Shown: positions 52,133 to 61,663 of the stretch, piece after piece | How the letters are laid out: each line of letters begins with the position of its first letter | Numbering within the stretch: the stretch's first letter is position 1 | Assembly (NCBI RefSeq): GCF_037198285.1 | Contig: NZ_CP147243.1 | Span: 496,001 to 560,000, forward strand | DNA from: Haladaptatus sp. DJG-WS-42 | GTDB lineage: Archaea; Halobacteriota; Halobacteria; Halobacteriales; Halococcaceae | Length of the DNA stretch: 64,000 nt | Reading direction: 5' to 3' | Notes under the pieces: model-generated | What the model was told of the DNA's origin: nothing | The model's database searches: none | Seen by the model: only the letters and a program-made list of their open reading frames with translations | Made by a program: the position numbers and the translations under genes

Positions 52133-52172
52133 GCGGGAAACAATCAACTCGATGGCTCGTGAACGGTGGGCT

Positions 52173-52334
52173 ATGCGTCTGACTCCCGCCACGCTCCTCT
52201 GGTTCGGTATCGTGCTCGTCGTCGTGGGACTCACGCCGAAGGTGTGGTGGCCGAGAATCGGCCTCGCTTGTATTGCCGTCGCCATTCCGTGGTACGCGCT
52301 CTCGGCAGTCGAACGCAGCGAAGCCACGAGCTGA
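52173..52334 (+). CDS. Very small two-helix membrane protein
   Basis: 53 residues from ATG 52173 (MRLTPATLLW). Two hydrophobic segments (about 5-22 and 30-45) and a C-terminal polar AVERSEATS are present. The frame is open further upstream, but the segment there overlaps ridA. Coding potential is supported by hydrophobic pattern and spacing only. Confidence 0.55.
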   Translation: MRLTPATLLWFGIVLVVVGLTPKVWWPRIGLACIAVAIPWYALSAVERSEATS

Positions 52335-52376
52335 GCAGGCGAAACCGGTTTCAGTCGTCCCAACCACCTACCGGCT

Positions 52377-52700
52377 ATGAGTCTCGACGACCTCTCTGAG
52401 GATATCGAAAATCAGTATACGGCGCTCGATGAGTCGTTGCCCGTGTCGTTAGACCGGGAGACGAAAAACGAGCTCGCGGTGCTCACGACCGCGCTCGAAC
52501 CGGACAACCCGGACGAACTCGTCCGCCGAGCCGTACACCTCCTGTTTCAGTCGATTGTCGAACGTGGGACGCTTGATTTCCACCTTCGACGGCGCTACGA
52601 CGTGACCTACGACGAGTACCTCTCGGGGATGACCTACGAGGACATGACCGGCGGCTACGACTACCCCCAGCGCGACGACGAGCGGCGCTACCAGTTCTGA
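52377..52700 (+). CDS. Conserved haloarchaeal protein of unknown function
   Basis: 107 residues, acidic. A helical region (TKNELAVLTTALEPDNPDELVRRAVHLLF) resembling a ribbon-helix-helix-like or regulator-type dimerisation stretch lies at about 37-66, followed by an acidic, Tyr-rich tail (YDEYLSGMTYEDMTGGYDYP). No signal, metal motif or catalytic site is seen. The C-terminus abuts the convergent flavin reductase gene with no intervening base. Confidence 0.7.
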   Translation: MSLDDLSEDIENQYTALDESLPVSLDRETKNELAVLTTALEPDNPDELVRRAVHLLFQSIVERGTLDFHLRRRYDVTYDEYLSGMTYEDMTGGYDYPQRDDERRYQF

Positions 52701-53288
52701 TTACTTCGGCCGTTCGAGCGCGTAGCGGTCTGACGTTTTTGCATACCAGTTGCCCGAAAGCCGACCCACGGCATCGAGTTTTTCAACGTCGAGTTTGCCT
52801 GCTGTCGTCGCCTCGTCTGCGACGTGGACGTTCACGACTTCGCCGAGCACCATCGAGGAGGCTCCGACGTCAACGAAATCGGCGAGGCGACACTCGTAGG
52901 CCACCTTCACGCCCGCGACGCGCGGCGGGGCAACCTTGGTCGATGGCGCGCGCTCGAGGCCCGCGTGGTCGAACTCGCTTTCGCCGTGGGGGAGCGTGGC
53001 CGAACTCTGATTCATCTGTTCGACGAACTCTTCGGTGACGACGTTCACGACGAACTCCTCTGTGTCGAGGATGTTCTTTGGGGTGTCCTTCAGGTCGTCG
53101 CCGCGGTCTACGGGCGCGAACATGATGGTGGGTGGTTCGACGCTCACGACGTTGAAAAACGAGTACGGCGCGAGGTTGTCAACACCGGCTTCGCTGTGGG
53201 TGCTCACCCACGCGATCGGGCGCGGGATGACGCCGGCTGCGAGCGTGCGATACAGGGTTCCGTCGAGGGTGGTGGGGTCGATTTCCAT
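52701..53288 (-). CDS. Flavin reductase-like FMN-binding protein
   Basis: 195 residues. The split-barrel FMN-binding domain begins YRTLAAGVIPRPIAWVSTHS and has NLAPYSFFNVVSVEPPTIMF, KDTPKNILDT and ATLPHGESEFDHAGL, all typical of the DIM6/NTAB family. Members are flavin reductases or nitroreductase-like enzymes. Upstream spacer (53289-53515) is 227 bases, shared with the DUF7511 gene on the plus strand. Confidence 0.92.
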   Translation of the reverse strand: MEIDPTTLDGTLYRTLAAGVIPRPIAWVSTHSEAGVDNLAPYSFFNVVSVEPPTIMFAPVDRGDDLKDTPKNILDTEEFVVNVVTEEFVEQMNQSSATLPHGESEFDHAGLERAPSTKVAPPRVAGVKVAYECRLADFVDVGASSMVLGEVVNVHVADEATTAGKLDVEKLDAVGRLSGNWYAKTSDRYALERPK

Positions 53289-53438
53289 TGGTGATTATAT
53301 GCGCGGATGAAATCGCGCTGCAAAGGTGGTTGCGTGTCAGGACTCCTCGTAGATGAGCGTGGTGGTGTCGGTGGTCGTCGAAGCGCCATTTTCTTTAGGC
53401 AGAAATAGGCATGATTTTATACCATTGTGAACATCTCC

Positions 53439-53464
53439 CAGTCACACGCCGACGTGTGGGACTG
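53439..53464 (+). other. Hairpin in the leader of the DUF7511 gene
   Basis: CACACG (53443-53448) pairs with CGTGTG (53453-53458), closing loop CCGA, and CAGT (53439-53442) with ACTG (53461-53464) after a two-base bulge. TTTTATACC at 53414-53422 is a candidate TATA box, so the hairpin would start the transcript. A purine-rich GAGGGGGGA (53477-53485) follows, 30 bases before the ATG. Confidence 0.4.
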
Positions 53465-53515
53465 TCGGCATCCGGCGAGGGGGGATAGGTTGTGACCGAA
53501 TTTCAATAGAGCAAA

Positions 53516-53737
53516 ATGTACAACGACGCAGTCAGTGACAATGGGAGCGCCGGGGAGCAAACAGCGGTTTCAGCAGGCGAAGAGCCAATTGCTCAGTGTG
53601 TCGCGATCGTAGAGGGGTACGACGACGCACCCGACGAGTGTACGATTTTCCCGCTCTACGTGGACGAAACGGTACAGACGACGACGTGGATTTCAGCCGC
53701 GGAAGGGTCGTTCGTCCGCCTTCGCGAGATGTGCTAA
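53516..53737 (+). CDS. DUF7511-type small protein
   Basis: 73 residues. After a variable acidic N-terminus the conserved part is AQCVAIVEGYDDAPDECTIFPL, then TTTWISAAEGSFVRLREMC, which matches small haloarchaeal proteins of the DUF7511 type. Three Cys are present, one at the C-terminus. No function is known. The apparently long structured leader is unusual for such a gene. Confidence 0.8.
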   Translation: MYNDAVSDNGSAGEQTAVSAGEEPIAQCVAIVEGYDDAPDECTIFPLYVDETVQTTTWISAAEGSFVRLREMC

Positions 53738-53741
53738 GTCG

Positions 53742-54161
53742 TTAGAAGAGGCCCATGTCGAGCGCGTAGGGCCACGTCGTGCCGCCGAGGGCGAGCACGA
53801 TGAGGACGCCACCGAGCAGTCCAACGTTTTTCAAGAAAGCGGTCATCTCCGATTGCTGTTGGTCTTCCGGTGCGTTCCAGAAGTCGTGCATCTTCGGGGT
53901 AGCGACAATGAGGAACGTGGCGAGGGCACCAGCGCCAATCACGGGGTAAAAGCCGAGAATCAGCGAAAGGCCACCGAAGACGAGCATGACACCTGAGGCC
54001 ACCACCGAGAGCGTCGGCGCTGGGACGCCTTTCAGCTCCGCGTAGCCGCTCATCTGGTCGGTCTGCATGAAGTGGTTGATGCCAGTAAAGGCGAGCATGC
54101 CGCCGAGGAGGACGCGAGCGAGCAGGAACGCAATCGCGCCACCGGTCGTTTCGAACACCAT
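53742..54161 (-). CDS. DoxX-family membrane protein
   Basis: 139 residues. The N-terminal FLLARVLLGGMLAFTGINHFMQ segment and later helices near 40-60, 65-85 and 112-132 match DoxX proteins, four-helix membrane proteins linked with thiosulfate:quinone oxidoreductase, redox stress or rhodanese-type chemistry. No DoxD or oxidoreductase partner is adjacent. The His/Gln at the end of helix 1 (NHFMQTDQMSGYAELKG) is the usual pattern. Confidence 0.9.
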   Translation of the reverse strand: MVFETTGGAIAFLLARVLLGGMLAFTGINHFMQTDQMSGYAELKGVPAPTLSVVASGVMLVFGGLSLILGFYPVIGAGALATFLIVATPKMHDFWNAPEDQQQSEMTAFLKNVGLLGGVLIVLALGGTTWPYALDMGLF

Positions 54162-54223
54162 CAGGCAGTCACCTCCACCGGGCGAGTGCGTGTCAGTTGG
54201 GTACGGGGTTTCGTGTAGAGAGT

Positions 54224-54290
54224 TGGTAGCATCACGTTACCAGCCACGAGCCAGACAAACATACAATTTATCTGACATAAATGTTACCAG
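54224..54290. promoter_or_regulatory. Repeated GTTACCAG motifs around the doxX promoter
   Basis: GTTACCAG occurs at 54236-54243 and 54283-54290, flanking an AT-rich TATA-like stretch (54264-54282) upstream of doxX; TGGTA/TACCA (54224-54228 and 54238-54242) forms an inverted pair over the first. The arrangement is compatible with a regulator binding on both sides of the promoter. Bases 54162-54361 contain no gene. Confidence 0.35.
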
Positions 54291-54361
54291 GTGACTTTGA
54301 CAGCCACCCCGTTACACCGATGTCACTGACAGAGCGTCACAATCGGAAGAAAAACCGCGAG

Positions 54362-55399
54362 TTAGTCGTACTTCTCGGGGTACGCTGCCGCGAGGAGGTC
54401 GCGTTGTTCTGCAAAGCGCGTCCGGATTGGGTCGATGATGTCGGAGATGTACGCGCCCGTTGCCTTCTTCAAGTCGAGGGGGTGGAGGTCTTCTGCAACG
54501 AAGTCGGCTTCGAGGTCGTCGTAGTCGTCGTAGACGATGTCGCCGCCGTACTTCTCGGGGCGGTCGATGACGAACGGCTCGCCGCGCTCTTCTAAGATTG
54601 GGAAGACAAGGAAGCGGAGGTATTCGAGCACGCCGTTTTCCTCGACTTCGCCCTGCGGGCAGTACGCGTCGGTGATTTTCTCGACCACAACGTCCGCCTC
54701 GTCGGTGAGATTCACTTTCGACGATTCGTCAGAGGCGCTCATCTTGCCGCCCGAGAGCCCGGACAGAAGCGGTGCAAAGACACAAATTGGCGTCTCGAAG
54801 CCGTGTTCGGGGAGGACTTCGCGGCTCAGCATGTAGATGCCGCGCTGGTCGATGCCGCCGTAGGCGATGTCGGCGTCAAGCGCGGGGATGTCGAGGGTCT
54901 GCATCAGTGGGTAGATGAGGCCGCCAAGTTTCGGATTGTCGCTCTGGCGGACAACTTCGCTCCCGGCTCGCTGGACGCGGCTGATAGTCGTATCCGCGGC
55001 CATTCGGAGCAAGTCGAGCGAGTAGTCGCGTTCCAACTCGAAGTCGCGTCCGCGGATGAACTCGATTTGTGAGCCATCTGCACCGGCGGCGTCAATCATG
55101 CCCTCGATGGCTTCTTGGTAGTAGTCGGTGCGGGCGTCTAAGAGGTCGAACGGGCTCTTTTCGTCGTCTAAGTGTGCGTGGAGGTCTGCGACGAGGACCT
55201 TCACAGTGAGACCGGCGTTGAGGAAATCGGCGAGTTTGCGCATCGTCGTGAAGTGGCCAATGTGCATTTCGCCGGTCGGAGCTAAGCCGATGTAGACGGT
55301 GGGCGTCTCCGTTGTGGCGAAAATTTCCGAAAGCTCCTCTTCGGTGACGACCTCCTCTGTGTTGCGCGAAACGAGGTGTACGCGCTCCTCTCGGTCCAT
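54362..55399 (-). CDS. tyrS: Tyrosyl-tRNA synthetase
   Basis: 345 residues. The class I HIGH motif is PTGEMHIGHF near residue 41-50, with YIGLAPTG before it, and the KMSKS equivalent is SGGKMSASD near residue 227. The tyrosine-binding pocket includes ARTDYYQEAIEG and PLMQTLDIPALDADIAYGGIDQRG. This is the archaeal/eukaryotic TyrRS type without the bacterial S4 domain. A TATA-like CTTTAACC is seen about 25 bases upstream. The gene stands alone. Confidence 0.96.
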   Translation of the reverse strand: MDREERVHLVSRNTEEVVTEEELSEIFATTETPTVYIGLAPTGEMHIGHFTTMRKLADFLNAGLTVKVLVADLHAHLDDEKSPFDLLDARTDYYQEAIEGMIDAAGADGSQIEFIRGRDFELERDYSLDLLRMAADTTISRVQRAGSEVVRQSDNPKLGGLIYPLMQTLDIPALDADIAYGGIDQRGIYMLSREVLPEHGFETPICVFAPLLSGLSGGKMSASDESSKVNLTDEADVVVEKITDAYCPQGEVEENGVLEYLRFLVFPILEERGEPFVIDRPEKYGGDIVYDDYDDLEADFVAEDLHPLDLKKATGAYISDIIDPIRTRFAEQRDLLAAAYPEKYD

Positions 55400-55808
55400 A
55401 CGGGTGTTTGCCGTGGGCGGTGGTTAAAGGGTTTGATTCACGGGACGCTACCTCTCATGAACAGCAACATTATTACGTTCAGAAACATCCACTTTGTATG
55501 GTACTCTTCAGGCAGCAAAGCACAGACGAATCTTCGTCTGTCAACCGCCGAGACTGGCCTGAAGAAACACGGAGCAGGACAGCACCGCAGTCTCCGCCCT
55601 TTGGGCGTGAAAAATCGCACCCGCCACAGCCGTGGAGACAGCGGCACAGAATCCAACGGCAGTCGAATCCAGGGCAGTCGTGTGGCATCGCGCCTGCGAT
55701 ACCCGATGAAAGATACGAACTGCGGTCCTGTGAATCGAACAACGAACGGACTCCTTCAATTTGCCTTACATACACCGCGACCGCCACCGCGTTGTCACTA
55801 CGCACGAT
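55400..55808 (+). other. 409-base non-coding region with nested hairpins, candidate structured RNA
   Basis: No convincing protein is encoded here. TCTTCAGGC (55505-55513) pairs with GCCTGAAGA (55557-55565); inside it ACAGACGAA (55522-55530) pairs with TTCGTCTGT (55533-55541). Two more hairpins follow: CGCCC-TTT-GGGCG (55595-55607) and ATCGC-GCCT-GCGAT (55687-55700). Between them is a tandem near-repeat of 15-16 bases (55649-55679). TATTACG near 55471 is a possible TATA box, placing a transcript start close to the first stem. It could be a small RNA or a long leader of the downstream Bat-like regulator. Confidence 0.45.
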
Positions 55809-57479
55809 ATGACCGAGCCCACGTCTGATAACACGCCGCTTGGCCGCCTTACGGAGACGGTACAGCGACTCACGGAAAGCGATTCACCGACAGCCCTGTA
55901 TGACCGGCTCGTCGCGGGTGGTGAGCGTCTTGCTGGCTGTGAGCAACTCATCGTCTACGAGTTTAGCGAAGAGCAAGGCGTGTTAATTCCCGTCGCTGGA
56001 GCCAAAGGCGAAACAACGGCTCCGGTCGAACACGGCGACGGCATCGTCTGGGAGGCGTTCATGGAGGGGCACGTGGTTCGGTCTGACCTCGCCAATGAAA
56101 CGGTCATCGCCGTCCCCATCTCCACGCACGGCGTGGTTGTCGCAACCCTCGACCAAAACGTCCCGGCCGAGACGAACGAGGCGCTCACGGTACTCGCTCA
56201 CACCGTCGCCGCGTTCCGCGACCGACAAAAAAGCGACGAGCGCGCGCAGGCGCACGAACACCGGGTTGACGAACAGGCACGCGACCTCGAACGTGCGGCG
56301 ACGCTGAACGCCATCTTCGGTGCGGTTGGCGAAGCAATCGTGACTGCTTCGACGCTCAGCGAACTCAGTGAGGCGGTGTGTGAGAGTTTCGAAGCAGCAA
56401 AGCCGTACGTGTTCGCGTGGCTGTGCCGATACGACGATGCCACATCGACACTCGACGTGGTCTCCCAAGCGGGAATTGCGAGCGACTACGGTGAGCAGTT
56501 TACGAGCGCAGACCGCACGCCGAATTTGATGGAGACACTCGCGGCGACCGTGACGGCGGAAAACGAAGCCACCGTCGAAAACGTGCTCGATTCGGCCGAG
56601 TGGCGCACAGAGCGCAAAGACGCACTCACCCACGGCTTCAACTCGGTGGTCGCGATTCCGATCGGAACTGGCGAGCAGACGACGCACGTGTTGTTCGTCC
56701 ACGTTGCGACGGCCCACTCGGTCACGGACACCGAACTCACGGCGTTCTCGAATCTCGGCCAACTCATCGGCCACGGCTTCCAAACCGTCGTCCGCGCGGG
56801 TCGTCAACTGACCGACGAGCGTGTCGAAATCGAAGTCCACACTGCAGACGAGCGCCTCCTTTGCAATCGTCTCTCGGCGAAGCTCAACTGTCGGATGAAC
56901 ATCGAAGGCATCTTATCGCAAGCAGAAGGGCAGACCGTAGCGTTCGTCTCGTTCGTTGACATCGACCCGGACAGTATCCTCGAAACCGCCACTGAGATGG
57001 AGAACGTGGTGGAGTTGGGCTTGATTTCCGCATCAGACAGTGTCTGCCTGTTCGAGATGCGCTTTTCAGAACCCGCGCTGATAGAGATTCTCGACGCACA
57101 CGGCGCGGTGTTAAAGGAGATGGGAACCCAGCACGGACAGAGCCACATTCTCATTGACGTCCATCCTGACGTGTCAGTGCGCGAGATAGTGGACGCAATC
57201 AAACGCGCCTATCCCGACACCACGCTTGCGGCCCGCCGCGACCACACCACGCCGCGACAGACGCGCCACACGTTCTACGCACTCCTCGAAGCAGAGCTGA
57301 CGGAAAAGCAGCTCACCGCGCTCAAAACAGCGTACCTCGGCGGATTTTACGAGTGGCCACGGGTGACCAACGGCGAGGAACTCGCCGCGACGCTCGACAT
57401 CTCCGCGCCCACGTTGCAGTACCATCTGCGCGCGGCAGAACGCAAGCTCGTCACGCTCGCACTCGATGGGAAACTCTAG
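55809..57479 (+). CDS. Bat-like regulator: GAF, GAF, BAT and HTH_10 domains
   Basis: 556 residues from ATG 55809. GAF-like domains are near 20-145 and 190-335, separated by a coiled helix (about 140-185). A bacterio-opsin activator-type (BAT) region spans about 340-480 (VFSVDIDPDSILETA-type pattern), and the C-terminal HTH_10 is LTEKQLTALKTAYLGGF and LDISAPTLQYHLRAAERKL. Relatives sense light, oxygen or redox state through GAF/PAS domains and activate genes. No opsin or carotenoid gene is near, so the target is unknown. It sits upstream of a HalX response regulator, separated by 230 bases. Confidence 0.92.
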   Translation: MTEPTSDNTPLGRLTETVQRLTESDSPTALYDRLVAGGERLAGCEQLIVYEFSEEQGVLIPVAGAKGETTAPVEHGDGIVWEAFMEGHVVRSDLANETVIAVPISTHGVVVATLDQNVPAETNEALTVLAHTVAAFRDRQKSDERAQAHEHRVDEQARDLERAATLNAIFGAVGEAIVTASTLSELSEAVCESFEAAKPYVFAWLCRYDDATSTLDVVSQAGIASDYGEQFTSADRTPNLMETLAATVTAENEATVENVLDSAEWRTERKDALTHGFNSVVAIPIGTGEQTTHVLFVHVATAHSVTDTELTAFSNLGQLIGHGFQTVVRAGRQLTDERVEIEVHTADERLLCNRLSAKLNCRMNIEGILSQAEGQTVAFVSFVDIDPDSILETATEMENVVELGLISASDSVCLFEMRFSEPALIEILDAHGAVLKEMGTQHGQSHILIDVHPDVSVREIVDAIKRAYPDTTLAARRDHTTPRQTRHTFYALLEAELTEKQLTALKTAYLGGFYEWPRVTNGEELAATLDISAPTLQYHLRAAERKLVTLALDGKL

Positions 57480-57709
57480 GTATGTAGAGTCGACTTTCTG
57501 AACCCTCTAGTCAAATAGAAGATTTACTTAACCACGTATCCTCCATATGATAGGTTGACCACAGTGAGTGTGGTCGTGAACTCAGACACCCCCCACGGTG
57601 GTGATTGTCGTTACCCCCACTCAACGACGCCGGACAACCCCCCAACGATTTGTCCGGCCACCATCACACTTGCGTTCATACTACGATTCAAACACTACCA
57701 AACAAGAGC
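57480..57709 (+). promoter_or_regulatory. Long structured, C-tract-rich leader of the HalX response-regulator gene
   Basis: A TATA-like GATTTACTTAA at 57521-57531 suggests transcription from about 57555, leaving a leader of roughly 155 bases. GACCACA/TGTGGTC (57557-57563, 57569-57575) and GCCGGACAA/TTGTCCGGC (57629-57637, 57650-57658) form perfect stems of seven and nine bases. Runs of five or six C occur near 57589-57594, 57614-57618 and 57638-57643. Such leaders are rare in haloarchaea and could be post-transcriptional control elements. Confidence 0.5.
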
Positions 57710-58210
57710 ATGACCGAATCCAAATACACGATTCTGATTGTCGATGACGAGAGCGACATCGTCGAGCTGTTCTCGATGTGGTTGTCCCCGGACTATACGC
57801 TCCGGGTGGCCACGGACGGGAACGACGCGCTCGAAATCCTCGATGAATCCATCGACCTGGTCTTGCTCGACCGACACATGCCGCGGCTTACGGGTGATGC
57901 GGTACTCGAAACAATCCGTGAACGCGGCCTTAGCTGTCGGGTGGCAATGGTGACGGCAGTCGAACCCGACCTCGATATTACCGAGATGTCGTTCGACGCC
58001 TACCTCTGTAAACCCATCACCAAATCGGCGCTGCGTAGCTTGGTCGAAACCCTGCTCGCACGCGACCGCTACGACACCGAAATCCAAGAACTCGCGATCC
58101 TAATGACCAAACGTAGTCTGCTCGAACAACAGCTTACACACAAAGAAATCGAGCAGAGCGAACAGTACGCCGCGTTAGTCAGCCGAATCGATTCGATGAC
58201 CCGACCGTAA
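57710..58210 (+). CDS. HalX-type response regulator
   Basis: 166 residues from ATG 57710 (MTESKYTI). The receiver domain has the acidic pair in IVDDES (Asp12, Asp13), phospho-acceptor Asp54 in VLLDRHMPRL, a Thr in VTAVEPD and the Lys in LCKPITKSAL. The C-terminal 50 residues are the helical HalX domain (TKRSLLEQQLTHKEIEQSEQYAAL). HalX regulators act with histidine kinases in haloarchaea; no kinase gene is adjacent, so the partner is elsewhere. An output DNA-binding domain is absent. Confidence 0.95.
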   Translation: MTESKYTILIVDDESDIVELFSMWLSPDYTLRVATDGNDALEILDESIDLVLLDRHMPRLTGDAVLETIRERGLSCRVAMVTAVEPDLDITEMSFDAYLCKPITKSALRSLVETLLARDRYDTEIQELAILMTKRSLLEQQLTHKEIEQSEQYAALVSRIDSMTRP

Positions 58211-58314
58211 TCCGGTCGACGCTTTCTGTACACCACTTCTTTTTGAGCCGTGGCTGTCCCCACAGCGACCATCCAAGCCGAATCCGTTAACCGCCCGAGT
58301 GAAAAAGCAGGCGT

Positions 58315-59112
58315 ATGCGCGAGCTTCCGACCGTTGGTCTTGGCACGTACCTGAACGACGACCACGACCAGTGTGCAAAAAGCGTCGAAACCGCTCTGGA
58401 ACTGGGCTATCGACACGTAGACACCGCCCAAGAGTACGGCAACGAAGCCGCCGTCGGCGAAGGACTTGCAGCGGCCTCCGTCCCCCGCGAGGACGTGTTT
58501 CTCGCCTCCAAAGTCGAGACGACGAACCTCGCCTATGAGGACGTGCGTTCGACCACCGAACAGAGCCTCGACCGCCTCGGTGTGGACACCCTTGACCTGC
58601 TCTACGTCCACTGGCCACTCGGTGCGTACGACCCAGCAGAGACCCTCCGTGCGTTCGATGAACTCTACGACGAGGGGACGATTCGCCACGTCGGACTGTC
58701 GAATTTCACACCGGAGTTACTCGAAGAGGCACTCGACCATCTCGATGCGCCGCTCTATGCCCACCAAGTCGAGATGAATCCCCTGTGGCAGCAACCTGAA
58801 CTCCGCGAGATTGCACAGCGGGAGGGCCACCACTTCGTCGCCTACTCGCCGCTCGCCCAAGGCGCGGTGTTCGAGATTCCAGAACTGCAAGAAATCGCCG
58901 CCGCACACGACGTGAGCGAAGCACAGGTCTCCCTCGCGTGGCTCCGCGAAAAAGGGGCAAAGGTAATTCCGAAAGCGACCAGTCGCGCACACATCGCAGA
59001 CAATTTCGCCGCGACAGACCTGACGCTCACTCCCGAGGAAATTACGAAAATAGACGCCGTAGACCGCGCAGCGCGCACCGTCGAGTTCGACGCCGCGCCG
59101 TGGAATCAGTAG
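58315..59112 (+). CDS. Aldo/keto reductase
   Basis: 265 residues. The tetrad is visible: Asp and Tyr in VDTAQEYGNEA, Lys in FLASKVETT and His in LYVHWPLG. The C-terminal NADP-binding loop is IPKATSRAHIADN. The protein begins MRELPTVGLGTYL, the usual beta-hairpin-free start of the family. It reduces aldehydes or ketones with NADPH; the specific substrate is unknown. It converges on msrB with one base between. Confidence 0.95.
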   Translation: MRELPTVGLGTYLNDDHDQCAKSVETALELGYRHVDTAQEYGNEAAVGEGLAAASVPREDVFLASKVETTNLAYEDVRSTTEQSLDRLGVDTLDLLYVHWPLGAYDPAETLRAFDELYDEGTIRHVGLSNFTPELLEEALDHLDAPLYAHQVEMNPLWQQPELREIAQREGHHFVAYSPLAQGAVFEIPELQEIAAAHDVSEAQVSLAWLREKGAKVIPKATSRAHIADNFAATDLTLTPEEITKIDAVDRAARTVEFDAAPWNQ

Positions 59113-59113
59113 G

Positions 59114-59521
59114 TCAGGCTTCGTCTTCGAAGGTGAGGCAAATCGAGTTTATGCAGAAGCGTTTCCCCGTCGGATTCGGGCCGTCGTCGAACACGTGTCC
59201 GAGGTGACTGCCGCAGTTCGCACAGTGGACTTCGGTGCGAACCATGCCGTGACTCGTGTCGCGTTCGAACTCGACTGCGCCCTCGATGGCGTCGTAGAAA
59301 CTCGGCCACCCCGACGAGGTGAACTTCGTGTCGGAGGTGAACAGTTTCTGGCCACAGCCCTTGCAGGTGTAGGTTCCCGGGTCGTCCTTGTCGATGAACT
59401 CGCCAGTGTACTTCGGTTCGGTTCCCTGCTCGCGGAGCACTTTGTACTCCTCGTCGCTGAGTCGTTCGCGCCACTCGTCATCTGTTTTCGGCATTTCACT
59501 GGTGGCTGACTTTTCGCTCAT
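59114..59521 (-). CDS. msrB: Peptide-methionine (R)-S-oxide reductase MsrB
   Basis: 135 residues. Zinc ligands are YTCKGCGQ and HCANCGSHLGHV; the catalytic Cys is in RFCINSICLTF near the C-terminus, and GWPSF is the substrate loop. MsrB reduces the R-isomer of methionine sulfoxide in oxidised proteins. A second Cys, in NSICLTF, is in position for resolving. MsrA is not present in the window. Confidence 0.97.
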   Translation of the reverse strand: MSEKSATSEMPKTDDEWRERLSDEEYKVLREQGTEPKYTGEFIDKDDPGTYTCKGCGQKLFTSDTKFTSSGWPSFYDAIEGAVEFERDTSHGMVRTEVHCANCGSHLGHVFDDGPNPTGKRFCINSICLTFEDEA

Positions 59522-59584
59522 ACCGGCCTAGACGGCCGCGAGGCTCTTTTGGTTTTGCCCGCTTCGAAAAACGAAAGAAGTCGG

Positions 59585-61369
<1,785 letters not shown>

Positions 61370-61398
61370 TTGTGAATAAGGGTGTATAATCAGTCGCG

Positions 61399-61662
61399 TT
61401 ATCTCATTCTATCGGTTCTACCTGCGGCCGCCCACGCGTCCGTGGGCGCACGCTCTGGAACCCGAACGATGCGTTGCTGGAGGCTGTCCATCCGTCCAGC
61501 GAACGTCCAGCGTTTGCCGTCCCACGTTTCTTGCCCGCCTTCTGCGGCGGCGGCGACGGCGAGGTCTTGGAGGTGTGCGCCGATGGCAGCGGCGATGGCG
61601 GCGGCTTCGTCTGCATCCGCGTCGTCAATGTCGAGCGCCGCAAGTAGCTCTTCTACGTCCAT
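61399..61662 (-). CDS. pccX: PccX-like third subunit of acyl-CoA carboxylase
   Basis: 87 residues from ATG 61660-61662 ([13 protein letters not shown]). The protein has an acidic helix ([20 protein letters not shown]), then a short beta motif with [13 protein letters not shown] near residue 50, reminiscent of acyl-CoA carboxylase epsilon subunits, and a Pro/Ala/Arg tail. Its position between pccB and pccA matches the halophile-specific PccX described as essential for propionyl-CoA carboxylase. Start is one base after the pccB stop, so the two are coupled. Confidence 0.85.
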   Translation of the reverse strand: MDVEELLAALDIDDADADEAAAIAAAIGAHLQDLAVAAAAEGGQETWDGKRWTFAGRMDSLQQRIVRVPERAPTDAWAAAGRTDRMR

Positions 61663-61663
61663 C

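Noticed and set aside
53204-53389. 61-residue minus-strand frame before the flavin reductase
   Set aside because: Pro/Arg/Ser-rich low-complexity extension; the flavin reductase in the proper frame starts at 53288.
55376-55828. 150- and 134-residue frames in the region before the Bat-like gene
   Set aside because: Both are rich in Arg, Ser, Gln and Pro, start in the tyrS 5' region and lack any domain; hairpins explain the region better.
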